64,000 nucleotides of DNA from Leptospira idonii (GTDB taxonomy: Bacteria > Spirochaetota > Leptospiria > Leptospirales > Leptospiraceae), in assembly GCF_004770995.1 (NCBI RefSeq), contig NZ_RQHW01000033.1, forward strand, positions 62,001 through 126,000. Reading direction: 5' to 3'. The notes beneath the pieces were generated by a model that made no database searches, had not been told where the DNA came from, and worked only from the letters and a program-made list of their open reading frames with translations. Below are positions 55,854 through 64,000 of the stretch, piece by piece (position 1 is the first letter of the stretch; the number at the start of each line of letters is the position of its first letter). Made by a program: the position numbers and the translations under genes.

Positions 55854-57669
55854 AAATCGCGAATACGGTTTGAAGAGTGAAAAACGAGGCGTTTGCTTTG
55901 AAATCGTATCTGTGGATCGGATCCGCATTGAATCCGTTGTTTTTTTGGTTTCTAACTGCATCTCCCGCATGTAAGTGGGAAGCTCCGAACCATACGGATA
56001 CGTTTTCGAAAGGTGTAACTATGTAGATGAAATTGATTTCTGTTGCCACATGTTTCCCCAAACTAGGTCTGTTGTAGACGTATTGTTGGTTGTTGTAGTA
56101 GTCTTCGGTGCTGGCAAGCCCTCCTGTTTTGGAGCTTCCTGTCACATAGTTATTGTTATCGTAATACCCGTCTTGGAGTTTCATTTTGTAATACCAGTGA
56201 GGATTTAGGACGAAGGTTCCCCATCTACCCGCATCGTATTTGATGTGGATGGAATAATCTTTGATGTTTTGCCAGAAGACCGCTCCGCTATTTCCGTTCC
56301 CTGCAAAAGGAATGCTTCCTCCTGCCATCCTTCTTGTCGCAAAAAGCGGATTGAAAGTTCCTACTGAAGAATCGTTTCTATTAGGATCTCCAGACGCCTG
56401 TACATATTGTACACCGATTCTGAATTCTTTTACCGGGCTGTATCCTGCCTGCACAGCTACAAGATTCGCATCGTATTTTACGTTTTGGCTGAGCGCAGGT
56501 TGTTCTCCCGTGTTTTGATTCGTTTTGAACTTTCCTTCTTGGTTCATCCAGTCCGGTGCGACTCTTTGTCCGTTGAAACCTGACTGCCAAGCCGCTTCCA
56601 CCATCCAATCGAATTTAACTCCGTCCGGAAGAGCGTTGTTTTTGGTTCTGTTAGTGAGTCGAAATCCGTAAGTGTTCATCTGATCGTTGTTACGGTAGAT
56701 TTGTTCCGTTGCGTAATCGGGAGGATTTTTTACAGTCGTTCTTTTTTTGAATAATGTGAAGTTGTATGCGTCGATTCCTAACCAATCCGCCACTTTATAA
56801 CTATGATGAAGTCCAGCATAGTAAGCGTCTCCTGGCCCACCCAACTTGGTTGAGTTATTCGATACTAAACTGTTTGAATTGTTTTCGGTACTCACGATCG
56901 AACCGAAAAGATCCGTGGTATGGTTCTCCCATTTTGTGGTGAGCCGTATGGCATCGAAAGAGTTCCCGTTCAAACTATCGTTTCTGGCTCCTAGAATTCT
57001 TCCGTCACCAAAGTCCAGAATTTGCCTTCCCGTTCTGAGTCGAATTCCTTCTTTAGCAGTCTTTAGGTCCAAAAATGCTTCCCGGAGACCTGTATAGTTG
57101 TTAATAGGAACTAATGTTTGTCTGGTGGTATCGTAACTGATCCCAGCGTTGGCGATGGCGCCGTATTTTTGATCCTGGTTTCCTGATGAAATTACTTCCC
57201 CTCCCCATAAGCGGACATCTTGTAACGTAATTTTAAAGAGAACATTCGGATTCAAATCTCCGATCAGATAAAACTGAGTTTGGTTCGTGATGTTGTTTCT
57301 GGAATCCGCTGTGGTTTTATCGAAATCGAAGTTGTTGAGGGAGTCCGCTTTCGGACGGATTCCGAAACCCACTTTGTATTTATCCGCAAACCAAGTTTCC
57401 GTATTGGCTTGGATTGCCTTTCTTTGTGCGGGAGTGACTTGTAAACTTTTCAGATATTCTCCGCTGAGATTTCCTTTTTGAGGACTTTTATAGGGCTCCT
57501 GTGCCGCTGCAGTCGCTGGCGTTGGAGTGACCACAGCAGGCTCCGGGGATGCTGTGGCAGGTACCACAGGCGCTGCTCCCGAGTCTTGTTGCGGAGGGTT
57601 GATCTTTTCCTGTGCCAAAACAGGTAGGGTGATCAGAAGAGATAAAAGTAGAATATGCAAGTGTTTCAT
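55852..57669 (-). CDS. alginate-export-family outer-membrane porin
   Basis: 605 aa with a signal peptide (LLLSLLITLPVLAQ) and a Pro/Ala/Thr-rich linker (about 25-60). The rest is a large antiparallel barrel with signature stretches of the AlgE-like family: GFGIRPKADS, TQFYLIGDLNPNVLFKITLQ, LREAFLDLKT, GRQILDFGDGRILGARND and a C-terminal strand ending in Phe-containing TVFAI. Such porins export or import carbohydrates or organic anions. No alginate biosynthesis genes are nearby, so the substrate is open. Confidence 0.82.
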   Translation of the reverse strand: MKHLHILLLSLLITLPVLAQEKINPPQQDSGAAPVVPATASPEPAVVTPTPATAAAQEPYKSPQKGNLSGEYLKSLQVTPAQRKAIQANTETWFADKYKVGFGIRPKADSLNNFDFDKTTADSRNNITNQTQFYLIGDLNPNVLFKITLQDVRLWGGEVISSGNQDQKYGAIANAGISYDTTRQTLVPINNYTGLREAFLDLKTAKEGIRLRTGRQILDFGDGRILGARNDSLNGNSFDAIRLTTKWENHTTDLFGSIVSTENNSNSLVSNNSTKLGGPGDAYYAGLHHSYKVADWLGIDAYNFTLFKKRTTVKNPPDYATEQIYRNNDQMNTYGFRLTNRTKNNALPDGVKFDWMVEAAWQSGFNGQRVAPDWMNQEGKFKTNQNTGEQPALSQNVKYDANLVAVQAGYSPVKEFRIGVQYVQASGDPNRNDSSVGTFNPLFATRRMAGGSIPFAGNGNSGAVFWQNIKDYSIHIKYDAGRWGTFVLNPHWYYKMKLQDGYYDNNNYVTGSSKTGGLASTEDYYNNQQYVYNRPSLGKHVATEINFIYIVTPFENVSVWFGASHLHAGDAVRNQKNNGFNADPIHRYDFKANASFFTLQTVFAI

Positions 57670-57838
57670 AGTGTTTCTCTGGTACCTTTTGTTAAGGCAG
57701 ACTTATATTTTTGTCTAATAAGTCAATATTTTATCCGTAATTACGAACAAAATTCTGTAATAGTGAATCAAATTCGTTATTTTGAAGGAATCTTATTCTT
57801 GGAGGAAAAGGAGGAGATGTGGTACCTACCACAAAAAT

Positions 57839-57862
57839 CCACTCTCTCCTCCGAGAGAGTGG
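57839..57862 (-). terminator. rho-independent terminator after the kinase-CheW-chemoreceptor operon
   Basis: ccactctctc (57839-57848) pairs with gagagagtgg (57853-57862) around CTCC. On the minus strand it is followed by ATTTTTGTGG. It lies 17 bases beyond the stop of the 57879 gene. Confidence 0.85.
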
Positions 57863-57878
57863 AAATGAGAAAGGAAAA

Positions 57879-59417
57879 TTAGAACCTTTCCGGCTTTACT
57901 GACTGGGGTTTGTGTTCAGTAGCTGTTGGGGCTTGGGAACCTTTTGCAAATGCCTGAGCGGCCGGGGTAAGGTATTTGCCGTTTTCGTTGCCAGTGAACT
58001 TTTTCGAGATTTCCTTCGCTTTGGCTGCGGTTGTTTTAGTCTCTGTTTTCCCGATATTGACAAGAGTTCCCATAATTTCCATTAAGTGAACCGCTTGTTC
58101 TTTCAGCTCGTTTGAGGTTGCTGCCAACTCTTCCGAAGAGGAAGCGGAAAGTTGAGTGGTTTGGTCCATTTGCATCATCGCAGTTGAGATTTGTTTGATT
58201 CCTGAAGATTGTTCTTTGGAAGCATCCGCGATTCCTGAAACCAGTTCTGCTGTTTTTTGAATGCTGGGTACCATCTGTTGGATCACATCACCCGCTTCTT
58301 CGGCAAGGGTCACACTGCTGATGGACAATTGGTTGATTTCTCCTGCTGCCAACTGACTTCTTTCCGCTAGTTTTCTTACTTCTTCTGCGACGACTGCAAA
58401 ACCTTTTCCGTGTTTTCCTGCACGGGCCGCTTCGATAGCTGCATTTAATGCAAGTAAGTTGGTTTGGTATGCGATCTCTTCTACAAACTTAATTTTAGAG
58501 GAAATATTTTTCATCGCTTCAATCGTTTTGAATACTGAATCTTTTCCTCGGTTCGCCTCAAGGGAAGAATTTGAGGCGATATTGTTTGTTTCTAATGCGG
58601 ATTCGGAGTTTTGACTGACCGAGGAGGACATTTCTTCTATGGAAGCTGTTGTCTCCTCTATGGAGGCTGCTTGCTCACTGGCACCTTGACTCAATGTATA
58701 GGAAGTACTGGAAACTTGTTCTGCCGCGGAAGTTACGGAGCTTGCAATAGCGACCGCAGTAGTAAGGGCGTTTGTGATATTCAGAATGATCCAAGTAGCC
58801 ATTGCAAAGGAAACGATTATCGAAAGAAGTAGGATTCCGAACATAAAGAAGGTCATAGAGTTATAATACTCGTCGGTCAGAACGTTGGCATCGTCCATTT
58901 CCTTAATGCTTGAATTTGCAATCGCATCCGCTACTTCGTCGAATTTATTGATGATCTGTCTTGCTGAAGTGACGGAGATTTTCTTCGCTTCTAAATTTTT
59001 TTCTTTTCTGGCAAGCTGATAGATTCCATCCACTATCTCAGTGTATTCTTGGTAATATTCTTTTAGTTTTTGAATTTGTGTTAAGTCTTCTTCATTTGCA
59101 GTTTTCGTAAGAGTTGTGAATAACTCTTGCATGATCGCTCTTTGTTTAGTGGCGATTTCCCATCTTTCTTCGATTTCTTTGGCGGATTCCGCAAGAATTA
59201 CGTTTTTTTCATTTCTCACTAAGATTAAGATTCTGGTTCTCAATCTTTCTACCGTCTGAACTTTCGCTGCGTAGATAGTAACGATGTCGGTTACCTTTGT
59301 GTTGAATGTCCTCAAGGAATAGATTCCTGTGACGACACCTATCGATAAAAAAAGGACCAGTACGGAAAAACCTAAAATTAATTTAGCTTTTACGCTCATT
59401 GTTTTTTTTCCTTTCAT
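57879..59417 (-). CDS. four-helix-bundle methyl-accepting chemotaxis protein
   Basis: 512 aa. Two membrane helices (about 12-32 and 190-215) flank a periplasmic helical bundle of the 4HB_MCP type (about 35-185; [20 protein letters not shown]). The signalling coiled coil contains [20 protein letters not shown] and [17 protein letters not shown]. No HAMP is obvious. The ATG at 59417 overlaps the cheW stop (ATGA); an internal ATG at 59399 has a better AAAGGA Shine-Dalgarno and may be used. Last gene of the kinase-cheW-MCP operon. Ligand unknown. Confidence 0.92.
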   Translation of the reverse strand: MKGKKTMSVKAKLILGFSVLVLFLSIGVVTGIYSLRTFNTKVTDIVTIYAAKVQTVERLRTRILILVRNEKNVILAESAKEIEERWEIATKQRAIMQELFTTLTKTANEEDLTQIQKLKEYYQEYTEIVDGIYQLARKEKNLEAKKISVTSARQIINKFDEVADAIANSSIKEMDDANVLTDEYYNSMTFFMFGILLLSIIVSFAMATWIILNITNALTTAVAIASSVTSAAEQVSSTSYTLSQGASEQAASIEETTASIEEMSSSVSQNSESALETNNIASNSSLEANRGKDSVFKTIEAMKNISSKIKFVEEIAYQTNLLALNAAIEAARAGKHGKGFAVVAEEVRKLAERSQLAAGEINQLSISSVTLAEEAGDVIQQMVPSIQKTAELVSGIADASKEQSSGIKQISTAMMQMDQTTQLSASSSEELAATSNELKEQAVHLMEIMGTLVNIGKTETKTTAAKAKEISKKFTGNENGKYLTPAAQAFAKGSQAPTATEHKPQSVKPERF

Positions 59418-59959
59418 AAACTTACACCCTGCTTTTCTGAAGGAAGACTTAAAACTTCAGATTTATATTTTTCATTCACGATATTGTGAATGTTTAAGAT
59501 CATTTTGATATCATTATTTATCTTGGCGATTGACTGTATCAATTTATTTTTTTCGGTCTCCCCGAATTGAGGAGATGCCGAGGTTTGATCCGGAAGTATC
59601 TTAATCACTTCCCTTACTGTATCCACAATCAGACCTAAGAATTGACCTTCCAAATGCAATATGATGATACAGGTTTTCTCATCATAAGATACCTCCTTCA
59701 TCCCGAACCGTAGTCTGGTATCGATGAGGGAAATTACTTTCCCTCTCAGATTGATGACTCCTTTGACGAAACTGGGCATGTCGGGAATTTCTGTGATTTC
59801 TGACAAACCGACGATCTCTGTGATGAATTTGATTTCGATTCCGTATTGGTATTTATCCAGAGAGAAGATGAGAAACATGTCCTCTATGATGTCTTCCTCG
59901 TCCTCGTCCGATTCGAACTGGGTGAGATTTTGCATTATTTCCGACGGTTCATCTTTCAT
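59414..59959 (-). CDS. cheW: CheW-type chemotaxis coupling protein
   Basis: 181 aa with an acidic N-terminal extension ([12 protein letters not shown]) before the CheW fold: [45 protein letters not shown] and the closing VIKILPDQ, as in CheW domains that bridge chemoreceptors and CheA. No CheA lies in the window; the neighbouring kinase is not CheA-like. It overlaps the kinase gene by 11 bases and the receptor gene by four, so the three are tightly coupled. Confidence 0.93.
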   Translation of the reverse strand: MKDEPSEIMQNLTQFESDEDEEDIIEDMFLIFSLDKYQYGIEIKFITEIVGLSEITEIPDMPSFVKGVINLRGKVISLIDTRLRFGMKEVSYDEKTCIIILHLEGQFLGLIVDTVREVIKILPDQTSASPQFGETEKNKLIQSIAKINNDIKMILNIHNIVNEKYKSEVLSLPSEKQGVSL

Positions 59960-61286
59960 GTGTAGCTTCCTTAGTATGGATTAAAAATTCCAAGCTCATA
60001 CAGACTTCGTTTCCTTGGTTGAACAGATTTGAGGGAAGTAGGCTGATATGAATGTTTCCTTTCATATCCTCTAAAATCTTTCTGACCACGGACAGTCCCA
60101 AACCCAAACCGAACTCCTCTTCGTCGTATCTTTCGTCTACGGCACGATTCAATCGATAGAAAGGTTCGAATAGAATATTCTCTTCCGAATGTTTGAAATC
60201 CAAATTATGAATGTGGGGATCGTTTGTGGAATTGATGACTTTGAGAATAAAATGGGTTTGGTTTTTCAGAAATAAAACGATGATGGAAGATCGTTCTGGG
60301 GAATATTTCATCGCATTGGTAAAAAGTTCCCTGATTACGCTTCTGAAGTTTTTTTCATGAATGGAGATCTGAGCAAAAGCGGAGTCGTTTAATGCGGAGA
60401 CTAAAATCGTCTGTTGTTTGATGGCAAGCATACGGGAGAGGAAGTTTTTTTCCTCTTCTACGATCGATTTTAGGTTTTGCAGAGACACTATATCTTCCGG
60501 AGTAGAACTGTCTTCGAAAATCAATTGTGCGGAAGCCAGAGTTTTGATTAATTTTTTTGTGCTTCTAAAGTTTTCTTCGATTAAATTGAAATGATTTAAT
60601 GGAATCTCTACATGTTTTTCTTTCTTCACCGACTTCCTAATCATGGAGCCCAAAGAAGTGGTGAGAACTCCCAGGCCTGCGCCTTGCATCAAACAGGTGT
60701 TTAGGTTGGGGAGGGCTTTATGAAGCCATAGTTTATGGTTTCCTTTTCCGTGAATCTCTTTTCTCCAGTTAAAAATTTCTATGATTTCTTTGTATAAGTT
60801 CTCTTCGTGTCCGATCACTTGAGATTGTTTTTGAAATAATTCGGATTCTATTTTTTCCCTATGTGAGGAGTCGAAAGATTCCACAACAGAAAACAAAAGG
60901 AATTGTTGTTCTACCAGTGAACTTCTTAAGGGAGTTTTTTCCAGAGAGAGTCGGACAGAAGTGATTTTGACAGATAATATTTTGTTCTCGTTGCGCATCT
61001 CCTTTACGAAACTTTCTCCATTCCATGCGGATCTAAATGTTTCGAAGTCGATTTCTGAAGTGCCGAGGTAATTTTGTAAGGTGGATATGTCTCTAATTTG
61101 ATTCTCTTCTTTGAAAATTAGAGAGAATTGTTCTCCTCCGATCGATTTAAAATTCAACTCGGAATCCAAGACGGCAAAATTGCTGTTAGGTATGGAGGAG
61201 AATATAACTCCGAGATTTTGAAAGAAAGCAGATCCGTAAAAATTTTCCACGTTCGGCAAAGGGGAAAATTTGTATGTACTAATCAT
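59949..61286 (-). CDS. sensor histidine kinase-like protein of the cheW-chemoreceptor operon
   Basis: Start taken at ATG 61286 (MISTYKFSPLP), 445 aa; TTG 61322 extends the frame by 12 codons but lacks a Shine-Dalgarno. The N-terminal PAS-like region (about 20-145) is followed by an atypical helical region without a standard H-box and a HATPase_c domain (about 310-440) with N-box IRELFTNAMKYSP, LFEPFYRLNRAVDER and G2 box FGLGLGLSVVRKI. The usual DxGxG box is replaced by INSTNDP. It may be a kinase with a non-standard acceptor or an ATP-binding partner of the receptor. The ATG sits in the centre of a 40-bp palindrome. Confidence 0.75.
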   Translation of the reverse strand: MISTYKFSPLPNVENFYGSAFFQNLGVIFSSIPNSNFAVLDSELNFKSIGGEQFSLIFKEENQIRDISTLQNYLGTSEIDFETFRSAWNGESFVKEMRNENKILSVKITSVRLSLEKTPLRSSLVEQQFLLFSVVESFDSSHREKIESELFQKQSQVIGHEENLYKEIIEIFNWRKEIHGKGNHKLWLHKALPNLNTCLMQGAGLGVLTTSLGSMIRKSVKKEKHVEIPLNHFNLIEENFRSTKKLIKTLASAQLIFEDSSTPEDIVSLQNLKSIVEEEKNFLSRMLAIKQQTILVSALNDSAFAQISIHEKNFRSVIRELFTNAMKYSPERSSIIVLFLKNQTHFILKVINSTNDPHIHNLDFKHSEENILFEPFYRLNRAVDERYDEEEFGLGLGLSVVRKILEDMKGNIHISLLPSNLFNQGNEVCMSLEFLIHTKEATHER

Positions 61287-61306
61287 TTGATTAGTACATA
61301 CAAATT
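61267..61306. promoter_or_regulatory. 40-bp perfect palindrome at the start of the kinase-cheW-receptor operon
   Basis: aatttgtatgtactaatca (61267-61285) is the exact reverse complement of 61288-61306, with a two-base TT centre. The arms cover the region around the start codon and the first codons. In mRNA it would fold into a 19-bp stem hiding the ATG; as DNA it could be an operator for a dimeric repressor. A 19-bp perfect arm is far beyond chance. Confidence 0.8.
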
Positions 61307-61440
61307 CTACGGTTATTTGCAAGTAAATTATGATTTTCTTAACGAATGAAAATACAGAATGAACGGTAATTTTTTAGTATTTATACTTAAGTTCCTAAAG
61401 GAAAAGGAAGAAGGGTTTTGTTCAGCGGCTAAGAAGAGAA

Positions 61441-61468
61441 GTTTCCCTTTCTGAATCGAAAGGGAAAC
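61441..61468 (-). terminator. rho-independent terminator after the lyase gene
   Basis: gtttccctttc (61441-61451) pairs perfectly with gaaagggaaac (61458-61468) around TGAATC. On the minus strand TTCTCTTCTT follows. It lies 21 bases past the stop of the 61490 gene. Confidence 0.82.
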
Positions 61469-61489
61469 ATTTTGAAAACTGTGAAAAAA

Positions 61490-62479
61490 TTAAGCGAAGA
61501 ATCTTTTTTCAACTTCTTCTGGAAGTTTTTGTCCTGTGAGTTTTGCTCTTTGAACCAATTCCCAGAAATAACGGTAAGTTGCTCTGTCGTGCAAATCTCC
61601 GTCGTGTTGGATCGGTCCCCATTCTGCGTCTTGTGCTTTGATAAGAATATCACAAGCAGTTTGTGTTTCAGCAAAGTTAGGCGCCATTGCATCCAGGATG
61701 GATTGGATTTGTGCAGGATAGATGGACCACATACGAAGGAAACCGAACTCATCATGAGCACGTTTCGCATCTGCATAAGTTTGGTAGATGTTTTTCAAAT
61801 CCAAAGTTACGTTGTGTGCAGGGATCACTCCGTTCATAAGAGCGGCAGCTACTAAGTTTGCTTTTCCTCTGCGAAGAAGTTCGTGGTCGAATTGACCAGG
61901 TGACTTCATGCAAGACGCAGGGATCGCACCATGGTGTCCCGAGATAAAGTCCATCAAACCGAAATCCAAAACTTGCAACCAAGGAAGTGCAGCGATTTCA
62001 AAAACTTCCGCCAAAGCTCCGTGAGTTTCAATCAGAACGTGGATAGGAATTTCTCTTTTGATTCCCGCTTTTTTACAAGCTTCTTGGATGTAAGTGATTT
62101 GTTCTTTGACTTGGGATGCTTTTGTAGGCTTAGGGATAGTGATGTAAGCGATTACATTTCCTGCTCCTGGAACGATGATATCCACATCGCCTTTCCAGTG
62201 AGGGTTAGTATAGTCGTGGATACGAACTCCACTCATCTTATGTTTGTTCAATTCGGAGTTTTGAATGCGAACAATCATTTCTGCGTGTTCTTTTTCTTTT
62301 CCGGTTTGAGCACCGTCTTCGCAATCCATAGTGATATCAAAGAGGCCGCCCAATTTATTTTGGAGCTCTAGTGCTTTTGTGATCAATTTTTCAGATCCGG
62401 CGAAATGTTCGCAAGCGGGGATGATGGGGAAGGGTTTTTCTCCTGCGAAAAGTGCGGATTGCGGGTGAGTCAGTGCCAT
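61490..62479 (-). CDS. HpcH/HpaI aldolase/citrate-lyase-family protein (malyl- or citramalyl-CoA lyase type)
   Basis: 329 aa TIM-barrel lyase of the CitE-like group. Visible features: DITMDCEDGAQTGKEKEHAE (acidic metal site), GVRIHDYTNPHWKGDVDI, IPIHVLIETHGALAEVFEIA (Glu metal ligand) and VLDFGLMDFISGHHGAIPAS. Family members cleave or form malyl-CoA or beta-methylmalyl-CoA using Mg2+. The substrate is not determined by the sequence. Single-gene unit with its own terminator; divergent from the globin gene. Confidence 0.85.
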   Translation of the reverse strand: MALTHPQSALFAGEKPFPIIPACEHFAGSEKLITKALELQNKLGGLFDITMDCEDGAQTGKEKEHAEMIVRIQNSELNKHKMSGVRIHDYTNPHWKGDVDIIVPGAGNVIAYITIPKPTKASQVKEQITYIQEACKKAGIKREIPIHVLIETHGALAEVFEIAALPWLQVLDFGLMDFISGHHGAIPASCMKSPGQFDHELLRRGKANLVAAALMNGVIPAHNVTLDLKNIYQTYADAKRAHDEFGFLRMWSIYPAQIQSILDAMAPNFAETQTACDILIKAQDAEWGPIQHDGDLHDRATYRYFWELVQRAKLTGQKLPEEVEKRFFA

Positions 62480-62632
62480 TCAGGTTACCTTACTTCAGAA
62501 TTTTTTACCAAGTTCTGTCAAAAAACCGACAAAGCAAGGAAGAATTCCCGGAAAGAAAAGGCGATCTAGGAAGGAACCTGTTCGTTTGAAAATGCTGATG
62601 ACAGAATTCGACCCGAACCGGAATCCATTCTT

Positions 62633-63058
62633 ATGTTCCCCGAAAGAGAAATTTATACTCCAGAGATCGGACCTCCCGGCCCAATGCCCGGTTTGAACGA
62701 ATTGTTTTCCAAATGGGGAGAGGAGCGGATCAGAAATTTGGTTTCCCGCTTTTATGACCGTATTCCTAATTCCAAAATTTATAAAATGTTCCCTAAGGAA
62801 CTGACTCTCGCCAAACAGAAACAAGCCGATTTCATCATTCAGATTTTAGGAGGCCCCGCTTATTATGTGCAGAATTGGGGACCAGCCAGAATGAGGATGA
62901 GGCATTTTCCTTTTCCCATCGATGAAGCAGCAAGAGAGGAATGGCTTCGTTGTTTCGAAGAGGCTCTGGAAGAGTCCGATTTCGAAAGGGAAGATAAAGT
63001 CTTGTTCAATTATTTTTTGGATTCTTTCAGCAAATGGATGGTGAACCAAAAAACCTAA
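62633..63058 (+). CDS. group 2 truncated haemoglobin
   Basis: The 141-aa length is typical. Haem-pocket features: Tyr41 (B10, in SRFYDRI), proximal His91 in MRMRHFPFPID and Trp104 (G8, in REEWLRCF), with the group 2 hallmark RHFPFPI. These proteins bind O2 or NO and are linked to NO/peroxide protection. The divergent lyase gene leaves a 153-base gap with both promoters. It ends four bases before the convergent chemoreceptor. Confidence 0.9.
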   Translation: MFPEREIYTPEIGPPGPMPGLNELFSKWGEERIRNLVSRFYDRIPNSKIYKMFPKELTLAKQKQADFIIQILGGPAYYVQNWGPARMRMRHFPFPIDEAAREEWLRCFEEALEESDFEREDKVLFNYFLDSFSKWMVNQKT

Positions 63059-63061
63059 ACA

Positions 63062-64000
63062 TCAGAGCAGGCTATCCGCTTCTTTGGTCAGTTTTTCGAT
63101 TTGTTCCTGAAGTTCCTTCGAATTTTCCGCGACCAATTGAATCGCTTGTTCGATCACTTGAATCGCCTTAGTCACTTCTTCGTTTCCGATCTTTTGTTCG
63201 TTGGCAACGATGGAAAGCTGGGAGGAGATGTTTCCCAGTTCCCGCAAAGCATCGATCATGCGGGAATTGAGCTCGTTTTGATCCGTCACTTTTTTCTTGA
63301 GAACGTTCGTGTTCGTAAAGATATCGGAGAGCTCTTTTTCCTGGAAAGAAACTTTGGCGGTAACGTCTTCTGCAGCGGTATTTCCGGAACGAAGAGCCGA
63401 TCTGGAAGTTTCTATTGTTTTGGAAATGATGGATGCGTTTTGAGCGGAACTTTCCGCAAGTTTTCCCACTTCTTGAGCAACGACCGCAAATCCTCTTCCG
63501 TATTCTCCCGCTCTAGCCGCTTCGATGGAAGCATTGAGTGCCAGTAGGTTCGTGCGGTCTGCGATCTCTTTCATGATCTGATTCACTTCCTCCACTTTTT
63601 GAAAAGATACTTTCACGTTTTCCATCGTATCTTTCAATTCCACAACGGAAGTGGTCACTTGTCTGGAGTAGGTGGAGGAAGTTTCCACTTGTTTGGTGAT
63701 TTTGTCCGTATCTTCCATCACTTGTTTGAGGATGGATTCCAAAGTATCGCTTTCATGGATGAGTTCACTGATTTTACTGTTCTGAGTGTCTACGAGCGCC
63801 GCTGAATTTTCAGTATTGGAGGAAAGTTCCGTAAGAGATGCACTGATCTCTTCGATGGAAGCCGCTTGCGTCTGCACTTGGGAATTCAGTTCGTCACCGA
63901 AAGTCCTTAGGCTTTCCGAAGTATGCAGAAGTTGTCCTGCCGTTTTTTCCATACTTCCTTTTTTCGCTTCCGCATCCGTTGCATGATGGACTGCTTCTTT
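63062..64000 (-). CDS. methyl-accepting chemotaxis protein signalling domain, partial (5' end beyond window)
   Basis: The frame stays open to the window end on the minus strand, beyond the first internal Met near 63952, so the sensor and membrane parts lie outside. The visible 300 residues are the cytoplasmic coiled-coil with the hairpin tip [20 protein letters not shown] and [16 protein letters not shown], and methylation-type helices on both sides. Third chemoreceptor within 11 kb. Confidence 0.92.
   Translation of the reverse strand, partial: KEAVHHATDAEAKKGSMEKTAGQLLHTSESLRTFGDELNSQVQTQAASIEEISASLTELSSNTENSAALVDTQNSKISELIHESDTLESILKQVMEDTDKITKQVETSSTYSRQVTTSVVELKDTMENVKVSFQKVEEVNQIMKEIADRTNLLALNASIEAARAGEYGRGFAVVAQEVGKLAESSAQNASIISKTIETSRSALRSGNTAAEDVTAKVSFQEKELSDIFTNTNVLKKKVTDQNELNSRMIDALRELGNISSQLSIVANEQKIGNEEVTKAIQVIEQAIQLVAENSKELQEQIEKLTKEADSLL

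Noticed and set aside
1..64000. Search for CRISPR arrays, transposases, prophage genes and rRNA.
   Set aside because: No regularly spaced short repeats, transposase motifs, integrase or phage structural genes, or rRNA signatures were seen. The repeats in the giant lipoproteins are protein-domain repeats.

Overview
The window reads as chromosome of a spirochete of the family Leptospiraceae, most likely the genus Leptospira. The support is a FlbB-type flagellar collar gene next to fliJ, DUF1554 domains at the ends of giant lipoproteins, spirochete-style loose lipoboxes (for example FWNC, AFQC, FQTC, FSFC-like variants), many long PAS/kinase/SpoIIE-type signalling proteins, and a cytochrome-oxidase copper delivery pair that fits an aerobe. 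I cannot decide the species. No insertion sequence, prophage, CRISPR array or rRNA is visible. One tRNA gene (Gly-GCC) is present.

Layout. 1-9.9 kb: motility and housekeeping. The 3' part of a FapA-like gene leads into a small gene, a membrane coiled-coil gene, a remA-like gene and gmk. Facing them are flbB and fliJ; fliI lies further on, separated from fliJ by an oppositely oriented kinase/receiver/phosphatase hybrid. 9.9-18.7 kb: a lipoprotein, a small zinc-site protein, murA (with Asp in place of the catalytic Cys) and a polyferredoxin, a possible PilZ-like protein with a lipoprotein, a GH3 glycosidase, a cyclase-like DUF3095 protein and a DUF1993 protein. 19-28.5 kb: a surface locus with two giant convergent lipoproteins (seven Calx-beta-like modules plus one DUF1554; eleven cysteine-paired chitobiase-C-like modules plus two DUF1554), between them an OmpA-type lipoprotein and a beta-barrel protein. 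28.7-39.5 kb: an SGNH esterase, tRNA-Gly, tig-clpP-clpX, ynfA, tatA-tatC with a degenerate PP2C-like membrane protein, a PAS kinase with a decayed ATPase domain, an alpha/beta hydrolase and a PCuAC-SCO copper pair. 39.5-45.7 kb: M3 oligopeptidase, an ArnT-like glycosyltransferase, a PHP-domain protein and two small exported unknowns. 45.7-53.4 kb: the most unusual locus, an exported caspase-like protease fused to a DUF5683 membrane domain, translationally coupled to three tandem paralogous lipoproteins, each with seven Kelch motifs, with a DUF4384 gene facing them. 53.7-64 kb: three chemoreceptors, a CheW, a sensor kinase whose start sits in a 40-bp perfect palindrome, an alginate-export-type porin, a HpcH/HpaI lyase and a group 2 truncated haemoglobin.

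Gene organisation is dense. Co-directional genes often overlap by 4-29 bases, which suggests translational coupling. Several convergent pairs overlap at their 3' ends (gmk/flbB, kinase/hydrolase, SCO/M3 peptidase, PHP/44248) with no room for a terminator. Where gaps exist, hairpin terminators are clear (10.86, 18.77, 55.8, 57.85 and 61.45 kb).

The main candidate for an undescribed system is the caspase plus three Kelch lipoproteins plus DUF4384 block at 45.7-53.4 kb. All assignments come from reading motifs by eye, with no database search.
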